64,000 nt of DNA from Cryptococcus deneoformans JEC21 (lineage: Eukaryota; Basidiomycota; Tremellomycetes; Tremellales; Cryptococcaceae). Positions 25,682 to 36,505 of the stretch are shown here, one piece after another. The position numbers and the translations under genes are program-made. The notes below the pieces were generated by a model. That model was not told the DNA's origin and made no database searches. It saw only the letters and a list, made by a program, of their open reading frames with translations. How positions within the stretch are numbered: position 1 is the stretch's first letter; each line of letters opens with the position of its first letter. The stretch lies in assembly GCF_000091045.1 (NCBI RefSeq), contig NC_006692.1, forward strand, positions 72,501 to 136,500, read 5' to 3'.

Positions 25682-27235
25682 GAAACTCCTTGCTTCCTGC
25701 TAACAGCCAATTATTGGTGTTATTTACTCCTCTTGCTCAACTTGAACTTCCAAGCTTCTCCGAACAACGTTGATAGTAAATTAGGTGGAACGCTATAGAT
25801 GAAGCGTAACAAACTGTACGAGGATGGGTGTAAAAGACAACGTCGGTATCAAAAAAGTCTGATGATGCTATAAAAAGCTACAGTCGTCTTGGAGCTACGG
25901 ATTAATCTGTTTTCACCTCATCCATGATTGATTAACGTTATGGAATCAAGCCTGTTGAAAAGTCCCTACGCCTTCCTGATGTCATCATCGATTGTAACTG
26001 GCTGCATACTTCCTTGCCTGGAATGGAAGGTACGGGGTCGCGCGGTTATGCACACCGAACGACGCAAGCATCAATGTAAGGAACCTAGAAAACACGATAC
26101 AGGAAACAATAAGGTCGGTCGCAGTTGCAGAGCTAAGGCACAATGACACAATGCAACCAAATGAGGAGCAGAGTTGCTGATCCGCATTTATTCATAGAAA
26201 CATGATGATGAAAACAGAGAGCGGTTGCTTTACAGCACGCGGCAAGCGGCATCGGATGTGGGGCACCTGGATAAATGATGATGATGAATGATGATAGTTT
26301 TTTATGGCGGAGTTCGACGAAGTCTGGACTAGTAATTAATTATTAAGAGCAAAAACGGCCTCATGTTCCATATTATCCATATGATATCTCTGTGACTGTT
26401 GTACTCCATTCGGATTTGAGCGATAAAATTGGGGACGACAATCGAGAATTAGAAGCGCAGGGACTGTCGACTTCCACTCATGAGTAGGAGTAGTGATTTC
26501 AAACGTCATCGTCGACCGCCGTTTTCATCTCATGCGGCATGCCGGGTTTTTCGCTTCTTCTTTGTCCGCTTTTCCCCCCTGTCTCTCCAATTCAGAAAGG
26601 AAAGAAAGGAGCAAACCTCAGCGCCTGCGCCCTAGCCGCCAACATGCCAGCAGACGGTTAGGAACTGAATGCTATTTTCAGCCGTTGCCCAATATGTTCG
26701 GCAGCATGACGTCAGCCCCTTTTCCGTTATGTCAACAAATCAATTCAGGCACGGGAGGATTTTTTTGTGATGAGATAACGATAAATGAATTTCACCTTAT
26801 ATTATATTATAGGGGAACACCTTGTAGGGATTATTGCCAGTAGGCATCACTCAAGCTACTCTTCAGACCTGTCGCTTTGATGCTCGCCGTCCGGTCAACC
26901 TGTACACAACTGTTCACCATCACAATACGTTGCTGTTACTCCTGAAAGGCTGAATGTTCGAAACAGGCGAACATTGGCATCATCAATGCTCGATGCTAGC
27001 GAAGCTGAAATATAGTTCATCTAATGTGTCCTTGTTGCTTTAAATATTAATGCTGTGTGTGCTATATATAAGTATTATCTGGAAATGCGATTATAATGGG
27101 CATTTTGTCTATTATTGTGCAACTTATGTTTTTATTTCCTCAAGCCAACAATTTCAGAGGCTGAATGCGAGAAAAATCACCATGAGAGTCAGCTAAACGT
27201 CACATATCCCATTGGAAGCTCAAACACTCACAATA
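25682..27235. other. Intergenic, about 1.55 kb; probable PMA1 promoter
   Basis: The long region upstream of PMA1 fits a highly expressed gene. It contains a pyrimidine-rich stretch near 25705-25760 and short GATGATGA repeats (about 26275-26300). The frame at 26493-26843 (plus) has no family features. Confidence 0.5.
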
Positions 27236-28312
27236 TTATTTTCTTTCCTGGTCTAACCATCTCTTCATTACCGTTATCGTTGCATCATACTCCTCCTTCA
27301 CGCTCGGCTTTGGCGACATCGGAGGAGGCTTATCCCACGCATGCTTCTCCCCTTTGATCTCCCTCACGCTCACATTAATCCCTTTACTCTCCAACCTCTC
27401 CTTGAACTTGATCCCTTCCGCATGTAACATATCATACTCGCAAAGTGCCAAATGCACAGATGGAAGCTTCTCTATCATCTCATCTGGAGCGATACCAGGA
27501 CTTAGCCGACAGTCCAAGAGATCGACGCCTGGCGGGAGGTAAGATGAATCAAAGAGGGTAGTGAGAGAGGGAGCTAATGTGAATTCGGGTTTCTCACAGG
27601 CTGAACGTTTTTCGGGTCGGGTAAGGGAGTAGTCGAGCAATGGGTAGAATGTGATGATGCCGCAGATGGGTAGTGGGTCAATAGGGAGAGAATAACCCCA
27701 TTTACTGGGCGTATGGAGGAGGTGATGTGATGAGAAGGCGAGATTCCCGCCGGCCGAGAACCCAGAAATGAAAAGTTTTGTAGGGTCAATGCCATAGGCT
27801 TTGGCATGCTCTGTGACATGTAGAATGGACGAAGCGCAATCCTCGACGGGTGTGGGGAAAGGGAACTCAGGAGCAAGTCGATATGAAACTGCAATGGCGA
27901 CAGCCCCCATTTGCTCGCAGACTGCCCCTGCCCAACGAGCATCATCTGTTCCCTGGCCAAGCACAAATCCGCCTCCGTGGAATATAATCACTCCCGGACG
28001 ATTGCCAGAGTCGGCAGACCCCAACTTGACACCATTTGGCACGTAGACATCCAGCCTAATGGCCTTCTTCCCCTTCTTCTCACCTAATGTACAGTCGATC
28101 CACTTCGTGAGTGTGGCAGAAGGTGCGGCAGGGTGGGCGTAATGGTGTATTGTATAAGCAAGAGAAGCTGCGTTTCGAAGTAGTTTGGCACGAAGAGCGC
28201 GAGCCCAATAGGGAGATTGGCTGCTGGAGGCGTGAGGGTGACCATCGTCCATGATGTTTAGTTCTGCCGGAGGAGTGTGAAGTCGAAAACAAAAAGAGAT
28301 AGCTCGCAGCAT
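27236..28312 (-). CDS. Alpha/beta hydrolase (HSL-type esterase); candidate ergosteryl-aspartate hydrolase ErdH
   Basis: An intronless gene for a hormone-sensitive-lipase-type hydrolase. The oxyanion-hole motif GVIIFHGGGFVLGQG is followed by SYRLAPEFPFPTPVED, typical of the HSL group. The nucleophile elbow is GFSAGGN (Ser), the acid is in LALCEYDMLHAEG (Asp), and the His is in GEKHAWDKPP; the triad is therefore complete. The start may be 28312 (MLRAISFCFRL) or 28252 (MDDGHPHASS), giving 358 or 338 aa; the second fits the family better. It is divergent from the AspRS-DUF2156 gene, with 700-780 bp between starts. A dedicated hydrolase, ErdH, is known to remove Asp from ergosteryl-aspartate in fungi, and I recall it as an alpha/beta hydrolase. 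The position therefore suggests that role, but other ester substrates are possible. Confidence 0.85.
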   Translation of the reverse strand: MLRAISFCFRLHTPPAELNIMDDGHPHASSSQSPYWARALRAKLLRNAASLAYTIHHYAHPAAPSATLTKWIDCTLGEKKGKKAIRLDVYVPNGVKLGSADSGNRPGVIIFHGGGFVLGQGTDDARWAGAVCEQMGAVAIAVSYRLAPEFPFPTPVEDCASSILHVTEHAKAYGIDPTKLFISGFSAGGNLAFSSHHLLHTPSKWGYSLPIDPLPICGIITFYPLLDYSLTRPEKRSACEKPEFTLAPSLTTLFDSSYLPPGVDLLDCRLSPGIAPDEMIEKLPSVHLALCEYDMLHAEGIKFKERLESKGINVSVREIKGEKHAWDKPPPMSPKPSVKEEYDATITVMKRWLDQERK

Positions 28313-29028
28313 TCAGACTAATTGAGTTTCGACCGTATGGTCTGGAGACTATTGACCACTTGATAGGCTTCTTGCGTGAGGCGCGATGTTGGTAAATGGT
28401 ATACACAGCTATGGTGAAGTAGTTAGCTTATGTGCTATGATGGGAGTCCGTTTTGTGCCGAGAGGAAAACCTCATGGAGCGCAAGGGTGCTAGTAGTCGT
28501 CGATCGAAAGTCTCAAGGACTAATTACGATTCTCATACTAATAGCTGTGACTAATAAACACCTGTCATGATGCCGAGAAAAGCATCTGATTTCTTGGGCC
28601 TGGAGCTGATCGTTGGTGCTGATAAAACGTGCGATATGCCGAGTAAAGATGACAAAATGACTGGACCAAAAATTATCAAAACCGGGCGGCTGGCGATCCG
28701 TTACTATCTGTGACGTCAATAACTCGAGGCACCTTTTGTGATGTCACTGTTTACTCGTTTGAAAGTGCAAGGCGTGCGTGGTTTTAGAGCTTTCGGGCTT
28801 CAACACACGACGGACCGATAGCTCAACGGCGGTGAGCTGAGTGGCGTAAGGGCCGGAAACTACGTGCACCATAGCTGAAAAACCATAGCGGGGCCGATCA
28901 CCACAACCAAGACGTCGAACAGAGGTGACTCCCCTCGCTGCGCACGTAAAAGCTGTTGACCGGATACCCCTTTATCTCTTCCGCCTTATTACTTTTCGTA
29001 AACCCGATTGTATAGTCCAAGAATAAAC
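28313..29028. promoter_or_regulatory. Divergent intergenic region between the hydrolase and AspRS-DUF2156 genes
   Basis: About 716 bp separates the outermost possible hydrolase start from the ATG of the synthase. It must contain both promoters. A CCCTCGCTGC-type GC-rich block lies near 28930. No clear inverted repeat or known factor site was recognised. Confidence 0.45.
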
Positions 29029-31731
29029 ATGTCCTCTACAGACACAACAAAAAATCCCATTATCAAGCTTGGTCGGGTTCTCAAACCCTCACATTCCAAC
29101 AGTGGGGACAGACCTGAGCTTCCTCGTTCTGCAACACACGAGAAGGTGGCAAGACATGCCGCGGAGAAGCAGCACGAACAGGCAAAGCAGGAAGCCAAAA
29201 AGGAAAGGACAGAGCATGAAAAGCATGAGATGCAACGCCGGCGCCAGATTGCAGATGAGAAGGCTCAACTAGAAGAAGATTCCGAGACTCAGGCAAGTTA
29301 TGGTGATATCGATGGCTTGGAGGAGATCACACCGTTTGAAGAAGTGATCGACATGCCTGCTGGCACAAAAGTTAACATCCGAGGTCGTATTCACCAGCAA
29401 CGGGACCTCTCTTCCCACCTCAACTTCATTCTTCTTCGTCAACGAGGACTTGTCATTCAAGGAATTCTTTCTGAGCATGCTTCGGAACACATGATTAAGT
29501 GGGTCCAACATCTCCCCGGTGAGGCCATTGTTCAAGTCTCTGGTACTCTCCGCGAACCCCCCAAGCCCATCACAGCAGCCGTCGACACTCCTTTAGAACT
29601 CAATATTGAGCGTCTATACCTTGTTGAGGCTTCTCATGATATCCCGTTCAATCTTGCACATGGCGACCGACCTCCTCAAAGTACTCGTCTTCGTAACCGT
29701 ACACTCGATTTGCGACACCCGACCGCCCAGGCGATCTTCAAAATCCGTGCCAAGGTATTGAAGGTGTTCAGGGATACTCTTGACGATTTGGGCTTTTTGG
29801 AAATCAACACGCCTAAGTTACAACCTTCGGCGACAGAGAGTGGTGCAGAGGTGTTTAGGGTGAACTACTTTGGACGAAAGGCTTTCCTGGCTCAGAGTCC
29901 TCAGCTGATGAAGCAGATGGCAATTTCTGCCGATTTCCGTCGTGTTTACGAGGCATGCCTTTCCCTCTTTGATAATAATACCGTGCTGACACATTTTTAG
30001 ATCGGACCTGTCTTCCGTGCAGAGAACAGTAACACTCACCGACATCTTACCGAGTACACTGGTCTCGACATCGAGATGGCTATCCAAAAAGAGTACCATG
30101 AGGTCTTCCGAATCCTCGATATTGTTCTCCGCAACATCTTCAACGCTCTTAAAGAAATGAAGACTGAGCTTAATCGGATTCGAGAGTTCTTCCCCAGCGA
30201 TGACTTCCAATTCCTAGAAGAGACGCCTATCATTCCCTTCCAAGAGGCCGTGCAAATGTTGCGTGACGACGGCCGAGATGTCGAAGAAGAAGATCTCCAT
30301 ACGCCAGACGAGATTCGTCTTGGTGAATTGATTAAGGAGAAGCTTGGTACCGACTACTATGTCATTGACAAGTTCCCAGTGTCTGCCCGGCCATTCTACA
30401 CAGCCAATGACGGAAAGATCACCAACTCGTTCGACATGTTCATTCGAGGCCAAGAAGTCTGCACCGGCGGTCAGCGTATTAACGACCCCAAGGAGCTTCG
30501 TGAGAGCATGAAGGAGTCGCGTATCAATGAGGACGAAATGGCAGAATATCTCCAGGCGTTCGACTGGGGTATGCCCCCCCATGGCGGTGCGGGCCTTGGT
30601 GTCGAGCGTATCGTTACCTTCTTTCTCAACTTGCCTGACGTGCGATTGTCTACACTCTGGCACCGAGATCCCCACTCTCTCCCGGACAAACCCGCCAGTC
30701 TTCCACATCCCGATGCTGACACTCTTAAAACAATTGATCCTAACAACCCTCCTCCTATTGAGAACCTCATTGCCAATTATGGTGATGCCACCAACACTTC
30801 ATGGCTTGACGACCGGTTCGACATTTGGCGAGACCGCGAGACTGGTGCGGCAATCGGCTACTCTACTAAGGACACCAAGTTCTGCATGATCACCGGGGAC
30901 CCATTATGTGATGATGGCCAGAAGAAGCAGGTGACAAAGAGGTTCCTCGATTTTATCAGGCGCGAAGTCAAGATGAAACCCATATGGCTATTAGTCTCTG
31001 AGATGATGGAAGAAATTTTGGCATATGAGTTTGGCTGGCGAGCATTGAGCTGTACTCAAGAGCAGCGAAGCGATTCCGACAGAGCAGATTCTAGTGTCAT
31101 CCAAAATTCCAAGCAGAAAAAGGGAGTGTTCAAGGTCAGAGAAGTGGAGCCCACAGAAAAAATTCAGAGGAAATGTGATGCGAGGATCGAAGAATGGAGC
31201 GCCGGAAGGGATCACAAGGGCAAGCAGGTACATCTTACAGAAATTGCCCCTTGGAAGGATACCGAGCACAGACGGTACTTTATTGCCGAGTCTGACCATG
31301 AAGCCAACGAAAACGGCGAAAATAACAAGTTCCAGAGCAGAAAGGGTGAGCAAACAATCGACACTCTTGTCGTTCTTGCTCGTCTTGCCCCTTCAAAGGG
31401 TTATCAGCTTAAGTGGGCTCTCGACTTCCCCGGATCCCCAAATGGCGCTATCGAGTCCACCGTCCAAGCTGCTTTGTCTGCCGTTCCAGGTGAACCTGTT
31501 ACTTTCGGTACTGCCGTATCCGAGAGTTTGGTGACCAAGCACGGTATTGGAGGTCTTCGAGCTAGCTTCATGGAGAGGACTTACAGAAGTATTGTGAAGA
31601 GTTTGTCGTTGGACAAGAAGGCAGGATTTAGGGAGAAATTTGGTGTAACCGGGGATTTAACTTATATCTGTTACCCGAAGGGAGGTGTGAAAGCGTACGA
31701 GCTGAAGGATATTGTCAAGTTCTTTGAATAG
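29029..31731 (+). CDS. erdS: Aspartyl-tRNA synthetase fused to DUF2156: ergosteryl-3beta-O-L-aspartate synthase (ErdS-type)
   Basis: Two exons give 884 aa. Residues 1-90 are a charged, Lys/Glu-rich extension. An OB-fold anticodon-binding domain follows (KVNIRGRIHQQRDLSSHLNF), then the class II catalytic core of an eukaryotic-type AspRS. The core has motif 1 (FLEINTPKLQPSATESGAE), QSPQLMKQM, motif 2 (GPVFRAENSNTHRHLTEYT, about 310) and motif 3 (GAGLGVERIVTFFLNLPDVR, about 503). From about residue 570 there is a second domain of some 310 aa: WLDDRFDIWRDRETGAAIGY, FCMITGDPLCDDGQKKQVTK, ALDFPGSPNGAIE, VTKHGIGGLRASFMERTY. This is the GNAT-like DUF2156 fold of lipid aminoacyl-transferases (MprF-type). 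AspRS-DUF2156 fusions in fungi charge tRNA-Asp and transfer Asp to the 3beta-OH of ergosterol. The intron (29953-30000) is GC-AG; reading through it would end at the TAG at 29998. The ATG at 29029 precedes MSSTDTTKNP. Confidence 0.93.
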
Positions 31732-31909
31732 ACAAAGATATGCCTAGCAGATAACCCTCATAGATTGTACAATAGGCTAGTTATAATGTGTATTTTAGCT
31801 ATGTTTTCGTGTGAATAATTGCCTCAAAAGCACAAGACGGCAGAAAACAACAACTGTTTTTTGCATGACGAACCCTCTACCGGGACCCAAAAGGATAAAA
31901 CAACGCAGT

Positions 31910-33241
31910 CTATAATCTGGCTGGCGAGCGCTTGCCTGATAGGTATTTTACAGTAAGATCAGAAGCTTTTTCGGCCATACCTAAACTCGCCTGGAAGCTG
32001 TGGTTACATTAGCCAAAGGGTTTCGCATCGAATGCGACTTACCCCGCAGATCCAATACCATAAGCGTGCACAACCGCCACTTTCCTCCTCTCACCTATAC
32101 GGCCAATCATGGGTGCGACATCGTACGCGTTACCCTCATTCGCACCTGTACCAACTTCTCGTTCCTCAATTTCCAACCTGGGCCCACCCTCTCGAGCAGG
32201 TCTTAACCCCACATTGTGCGAAATGATTTCGATATCCTTCCATGTCTTGCCATTAGGACCTGCGAGCTCAGGCGCGAGGTTATAGCAGTCTTTGAGGATA
32301 CGTTCCGCTTCTTTCAAGTCGGGGAGAGTAGACCAATTGTCTCTTTGGTAAACACCTCCAAGGACGACATGGCCTTCAGGCCCGGGACGAGGGATGATGT
32401 ATGCCGGTGGTGGAGGGGTGACTTCTCGACCACTCTCGTCGAGGTCGGCGTAAAAACCTTCGGTGTGCATGATACAAGCCTTGAATCCTGGGGCTCGCAC
32501 GAGAACCGTCTGACCACGGCCTGGATAGACTTTTTCATCCTCTACGCCAATGAGAGCCTTGGCACCGAGGCCGCTAGCGTTGACGACGAGAGAGACTTTG
32601 CCGATACCAGAAAGGTTGTAAGCTTCGTCGAGGGAAGAAAGACGGTAGCGGTGGACGGGGATGCCTAGCGCACGGGTCTCTGAACTGAGATGACGGATGT
32701 AATTGGGTGCGTGAAGAACGTAGGAAGCGAAAGAGTGGCCAAACTTCTTGCCTCCTGGGAGAGGCTGGCCAGGAGTCGATTTGAGATTTTTGTACTGCAA
32801 TCAATGTCAACACTACGTATATGCAAGTACAAGCGGTTGCTGAAATGACAAACTCACATCGAACACAAGATCTTTGAACCAAGGCTCACTCTCAGCATCA
32901 CTCTTGGGAAGATCCCATACAGAGCAGAAGGGGATCTTTTGGCAAATGTGAGGGTGATCCTTGGCAAGTTTGGCAAGCTTGCCGAACGTGATGGTGTCCC
33001 ATTCGGCAGCAGGGGTACCGCCTTCAGCAAAAGAGAACCAATTGCAGCCAGCCCAAGGGCTGGCAAAGCCTACGCTAATGCTGTCTTCCGCGAGATCTCG
33101 AGCGACAATGGCAACCTTTAATCCACGGTTGTGGAGTTCTCTGGCGATAGATAGGCCAATAACTGTGAACGTCAGCTGGTGTCTGGGCGAGACGACATAG
33201 AACTTACCTCCGGAGCCGATAACGACGGCGTCAAAAGACAT
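31910..33241 (-). CDS. D-amino-acid oxidase, peroxisomal (C-terminal ARL)
   Basis: An FAD enzyme that oxidises D-amino acids to 2-oxo acids, NH3 and H2O2. It starts MSFDAVVIGSG at 33241, a GxGxxG FAD fingerprint interrupted by a short intron before VIGLSIARELHNRG. Other landmarks are SPWAGCNWFSFAEGG, VSLVVNASGLGAKALIG, GRGQTVLVRAPG, YIIPRPGPEGHVVLGGVYQ (with the DAO substrate Tyr and Arg region), NVGLRPAREGGPRLE and VVHAYGIGSAG. The last exon gives FQASLGMAEKASDLTVKYL and ends KRSPARL with TAG at 31910-31912. ARL fits the PTS1 consensus, so peroxisomal import is expected. The protein of about 370 aa is family-typical. It is convergent with the AspRS-DUF2156 gene (about 180 bp between stops) and divergent from a Zn2Cys6 regulator. 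Confidence 0.95.
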
Positions 33242-33740
33242 TACAATAGTTTGTGCGATGATAGACAAGAGGTTGGGATGAGTCTGGGTATCAAAAGTAG
33301 GTGTGCCAAAATACGTTAAGAGCTCTGTTTAATATCATGGAAGTACCGGTCATTCCATGCGTCGAGTCGGAGACGAACCATCCAAGCAATGTTCGGCGAT
33401 TCCGAGCTTTTAAGTAGCCGATCAGCATATCCGACATGCGTAAGACTTGTACCGAGCCAGATAAGGGGTTGTCGCGTGAAATGAGACGTCATGCATGCAT
33501 TAAAGGCCATGCATCTCTTATGCCCAGCTGGCCCTTGGAATGAGGTAAAAAAGTGCATCTCAACATAGAAACGTCTTAAAGATTATGCCTTTTCTTGGTC
33601 GGTCCCACGGTGTGTTTCACTTGCAATCGGGATCTGGCCTTCCCGCCCGGCGCGGGAAGTGCATACGCGAACCTTCGATAACGTTCTGATTCGTCCCTCA
33701 TCTTTGTTGTTCTTTTCTTTTCTCACACCATCTCGCCGCG
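33242..33740. promoter_or_regulatory. Divergent promoter between D-amino-acid oxidase and the Zn2Cys6 gene
   Basis: It contains a perfect inverted repeat (listed separately) about 80-100 bp upstream of the regulator's ATG. A plausible pyrimidine-rich leader (TCTTTGTTGTTCTTTTCTTT) lies just before that ATG. Confidence 0.5.
33639..33659. repeat. Perfect inverted repeat, 8-bp arms, 5-bp spacer
   Basis: The arms CTTCCCGC (33639-33646) and GCGGGAAG (33652-33659) flank CCGGC. The GC-rich dyad contains CGG/CCG triplets of the kind bound by Zn2Cys6 dimers. TTCCCGC also resembles E2F/MBF-type sites, so the binder cannot be decided. Confidence 0.8.
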
Positions 33741-36314
33741 ATGCAGTCAGAAGGAGGCAGTCCAGAAATAAAGCGCAAATCTTCCAAGGTTGAGAGAGGC
33801 AGAGAAGCGTGTACGGAATGTCGCCGCCACAAGGTGTGTGTGCTTGTCGTCGGTCAATACGCCGAGCTAACTCGTCTTATCAAGATCCGATGCAATCCAC
33901 GACCAGATGACCCAAATCATCTCTATCCATGCTCAAGATGTGAGCGTATGAGTCTGACCTGTGAATTTCAGAAGCATAATCGTGGGAGAAAACGCAAGCA
34001 TCCGTGAGTCGCACCTCGTTATCAACGGACGTAAAACTGATAAAAATTAGGGTGGCATTGTTGAACGGCGGTTTGATAGATCAAGGATCCAATGGAGAAG
34101 GATCATCCCGCGGAGAATACATATCGAAAAGAGAACGGACACCACCTCAAAATTCATCACATTCCTTTGGCGACCCACGATTCCCTTTTATATCGACCGA
34201 GCTAGCTGAGCCGACCGGTCCCAGGAAACAGTCAGGGTGGCATGAGAGTGACCTTGAAGCGTATCACCGACATGGTCATCAGATGTCTTTACGGCACATG
34301 CTAGCTGACGAGCCGGATGATGATGCTTCTGTGGATGAGGAGGAATCTCGAGACGAGCTGTTGGATGAAGAGGCGGATGGCGAGAGCTCAAGAAAAAGGT
34401 TAAGGGTCGCTGTTCAAAAAGGGTCAGACCTTGTGGATGATCCTATAAGGGCTGGATTTGTGACAGAGGAGGAGGGGAGAGCTTTGTTTCATCTGTAAGT
34501 TGGTCTTTCTGAGTCTGTAACCCGGGTTGACCCTGCTTAGGTACTTGACGCACGTGAACACGTCCCTCCCTATGTTAGACCCTAGCTTTCACACGCACAG
34601 CTATGTCAGAGAGTCGTCCCCTTTCTTGTATACTGCGATTCGTGAGTCAGTCTTTACATCGTACAAGACCATGCTAACACAGCTTAGTCTGCATCATGTC
34701 TCGCTATCTTTCTTCTGTATCCCTCAGTGGCCAAGCAGTATCGCCAGAATCAGCTCAATCAGTGCATCAACAAATACTTGTTCTCGCTAGAGACCACCTA
34801 ACTTGGTCATTCGCAGAGGCCGTCGCGGATATCAATACCGTGCGGGCGATGGTCATTCTGTCTCTGCATAAAGAGCCAGATGATGATAAAGCTGGATATT
34901 ATGTCAGCAGGGTGGGTCACCTTTGCTATCTGCAATTCTTGGCTGACAATTTACAGGCCATTCTGATGGGTAAGGAGCTTAACTTGGGTAGAATTCCACC
35001 CAAGTCTGAAAGTGATCGGATGACCGATAAAGAATTGCAATGTCTGAGATCAAGGCAACGAGTTTGGTTGTGTTTGTTCTTTGTCAACTCCATCTTTAAC
35101 ATGCAGTTCCGACAACCGATGTTGATACTGCAAAATGATCCTCTCGTGGCTACGGCGTGAGCTTTAATATAGATCAGTGAGATAATCGCTAACATTCAGC
35201 AGCCATCACTGGCTTAAACGAAGCCGTCCTGAAACTCTCCTTCGAGACTCGCAATTAGTCTGTTCAACGGAATTGCGACGCAAATACTTGCATTATCGTG
35301 ATTTGCTAGTTGGGTCAGGGCCTGATGAAACGACATACAGAAGTGCTCTATCGCTGTCTATTTTGACAAAGACAATGAATCAAGACTGGGATGTCACTTC
35401 TGAAGCTTGGATTAGGGATATCATTGATGGTGAGTCACAATTTGACCGATTTGTAATCATAGCTGAGGAACGCTGCAGTGGGCGGAACATCGAGCCACGT
35501 CAACAAGCCTCGTATATGGACGTCTGCTTTACGTCTCAATCTCAACCTTCTCATTGTGAATCAGACACTCCGATTGCCACCCGAAGACCAGCTCGACTTC
35601 GGTGCCCCTAGCTCAATACCCGCTTTCCACCATTGTTTGAACGCGGCTACGACAGTATTGGTACGGTTTGAAGGGCTTGATAGACAACAATTGACCTTTG
35701 CATCGGATACATTCTTGCATTTTGCTCTGTATGCGGCTACACTTTTGTCTACTGTAAGTTGAAGATGGTTATATCATTAATAGCGGTCGCTCACCCAGCA
35801 TCAGCTGTGTCGCGGCCAACACCCTTATAAATTCGAAACCGTCGAGATCGAACATTGTCGTCGTCTTATACGTAAAACTGCCGACGCCCTTGAAGGAGCT
35901 TCCGCCTATCCACATGACTCCCCCGCTCTTCACGCATACTACCTTCGACGGCTCAACCAATACCTTCCTCGACCTCCCTCCCAGAACCCCGGATCCTCTT
36001 CATCCTTCTCCTCGGGCAGCGGTATGCCCAAGCCAGTTGCTAATGGCCAGACGGCCATTGATCCCATACTGCAAAACATGAGTTCCGGCACGACGTCGCT
36101 TCATACAGCGTTGACCAACGCTTTGGGTAATGAGCTGGATTTCTTGATGGCTGATTTCCCGTGGATGGAGGGATCGGGCATAGAGTGGCTGAATGAGGGG
36201 GAGACTGGTCAGGAACAACCTCAGCAAGTTCATATGCCTCCGCATCCACAAACCGCGAGAATGTCGTATGAAACGGGGCATTTTGGAGCTATGCCGGATA
36301 ATGGGGGATTTTGA
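33741..36314 (+). CDS. Zn(II)2Cys6 transcription factor
   Basis: A fungal binuclear-cluster regulator. The start MQSEGGSPEIKRKSSKVERG at 33741 is followed by the finger CTEC-RRHK, an intron, then IRCNPRPDDPNHLYPCSRCE and RMSLTCEFQ. The six cysteines have spacing C-x2-C-x6-C-x12-C-x2-C-x6-C; the loop between Cys3 and Cys4 is longer than usual. A basic RGRKRKHP segment follows. An acidic stretch (DEPDDDASVDEEESRDELLD) precedes the fungal-specific middle homology region, with landmarks YLTHVNTSLPMLDPSFHTHS, RDHLTWSFAEAVADINTVRA, RSRQRVWLCLFFVNSIFNMQ and PQIWTSALRLNLNLLIVNQT (read with RIW). The C-terminus is Ser/Pro/Gln-rich and ends GAMPDNGGF with TGA at 36312-36314. About eight short introns split it. 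Placed between D-amino-acid oxidase, a carboxylesterase and an MFS transporter, it is a candidate local regulator; its target is not shown by sequence. Confidence 0.92.
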
Positions 36315-36505
36315 CGTTGTATTTGAGAATTTTCTTCTTCTACTATTCAGAAAGTTGTCTTGTGTAAAGCATAGCACATGGTTGTATGAATATATCCTTG
36401 GGTTATTGATCTGGCAGTGATAAATTATCCTTGGAAATATTTATTCATAATTCAAACCGACTACAACGAAGATAACCATAACAACGAATCTGAGAATAGC
36501 AGAAA

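Noticed and set aside
26493..26843. 116-aa plus-strand frame in the PMA1 upstream region
   Set aside because: No family features, no splice partners and biased composition.
29998..30000. TAG as the end of a short AspRS-like protein
   Set aside because: It is the last base triplet of a GC-AG intron; splicing restores motif 2 and the rest of the protein.
29029..31731. Plain housekeeping AspRS
   Set aside because: The extra C-terminal domain of about 310 residues is not part of any canonical cytosolic AspRS and matches DUF2156 features.
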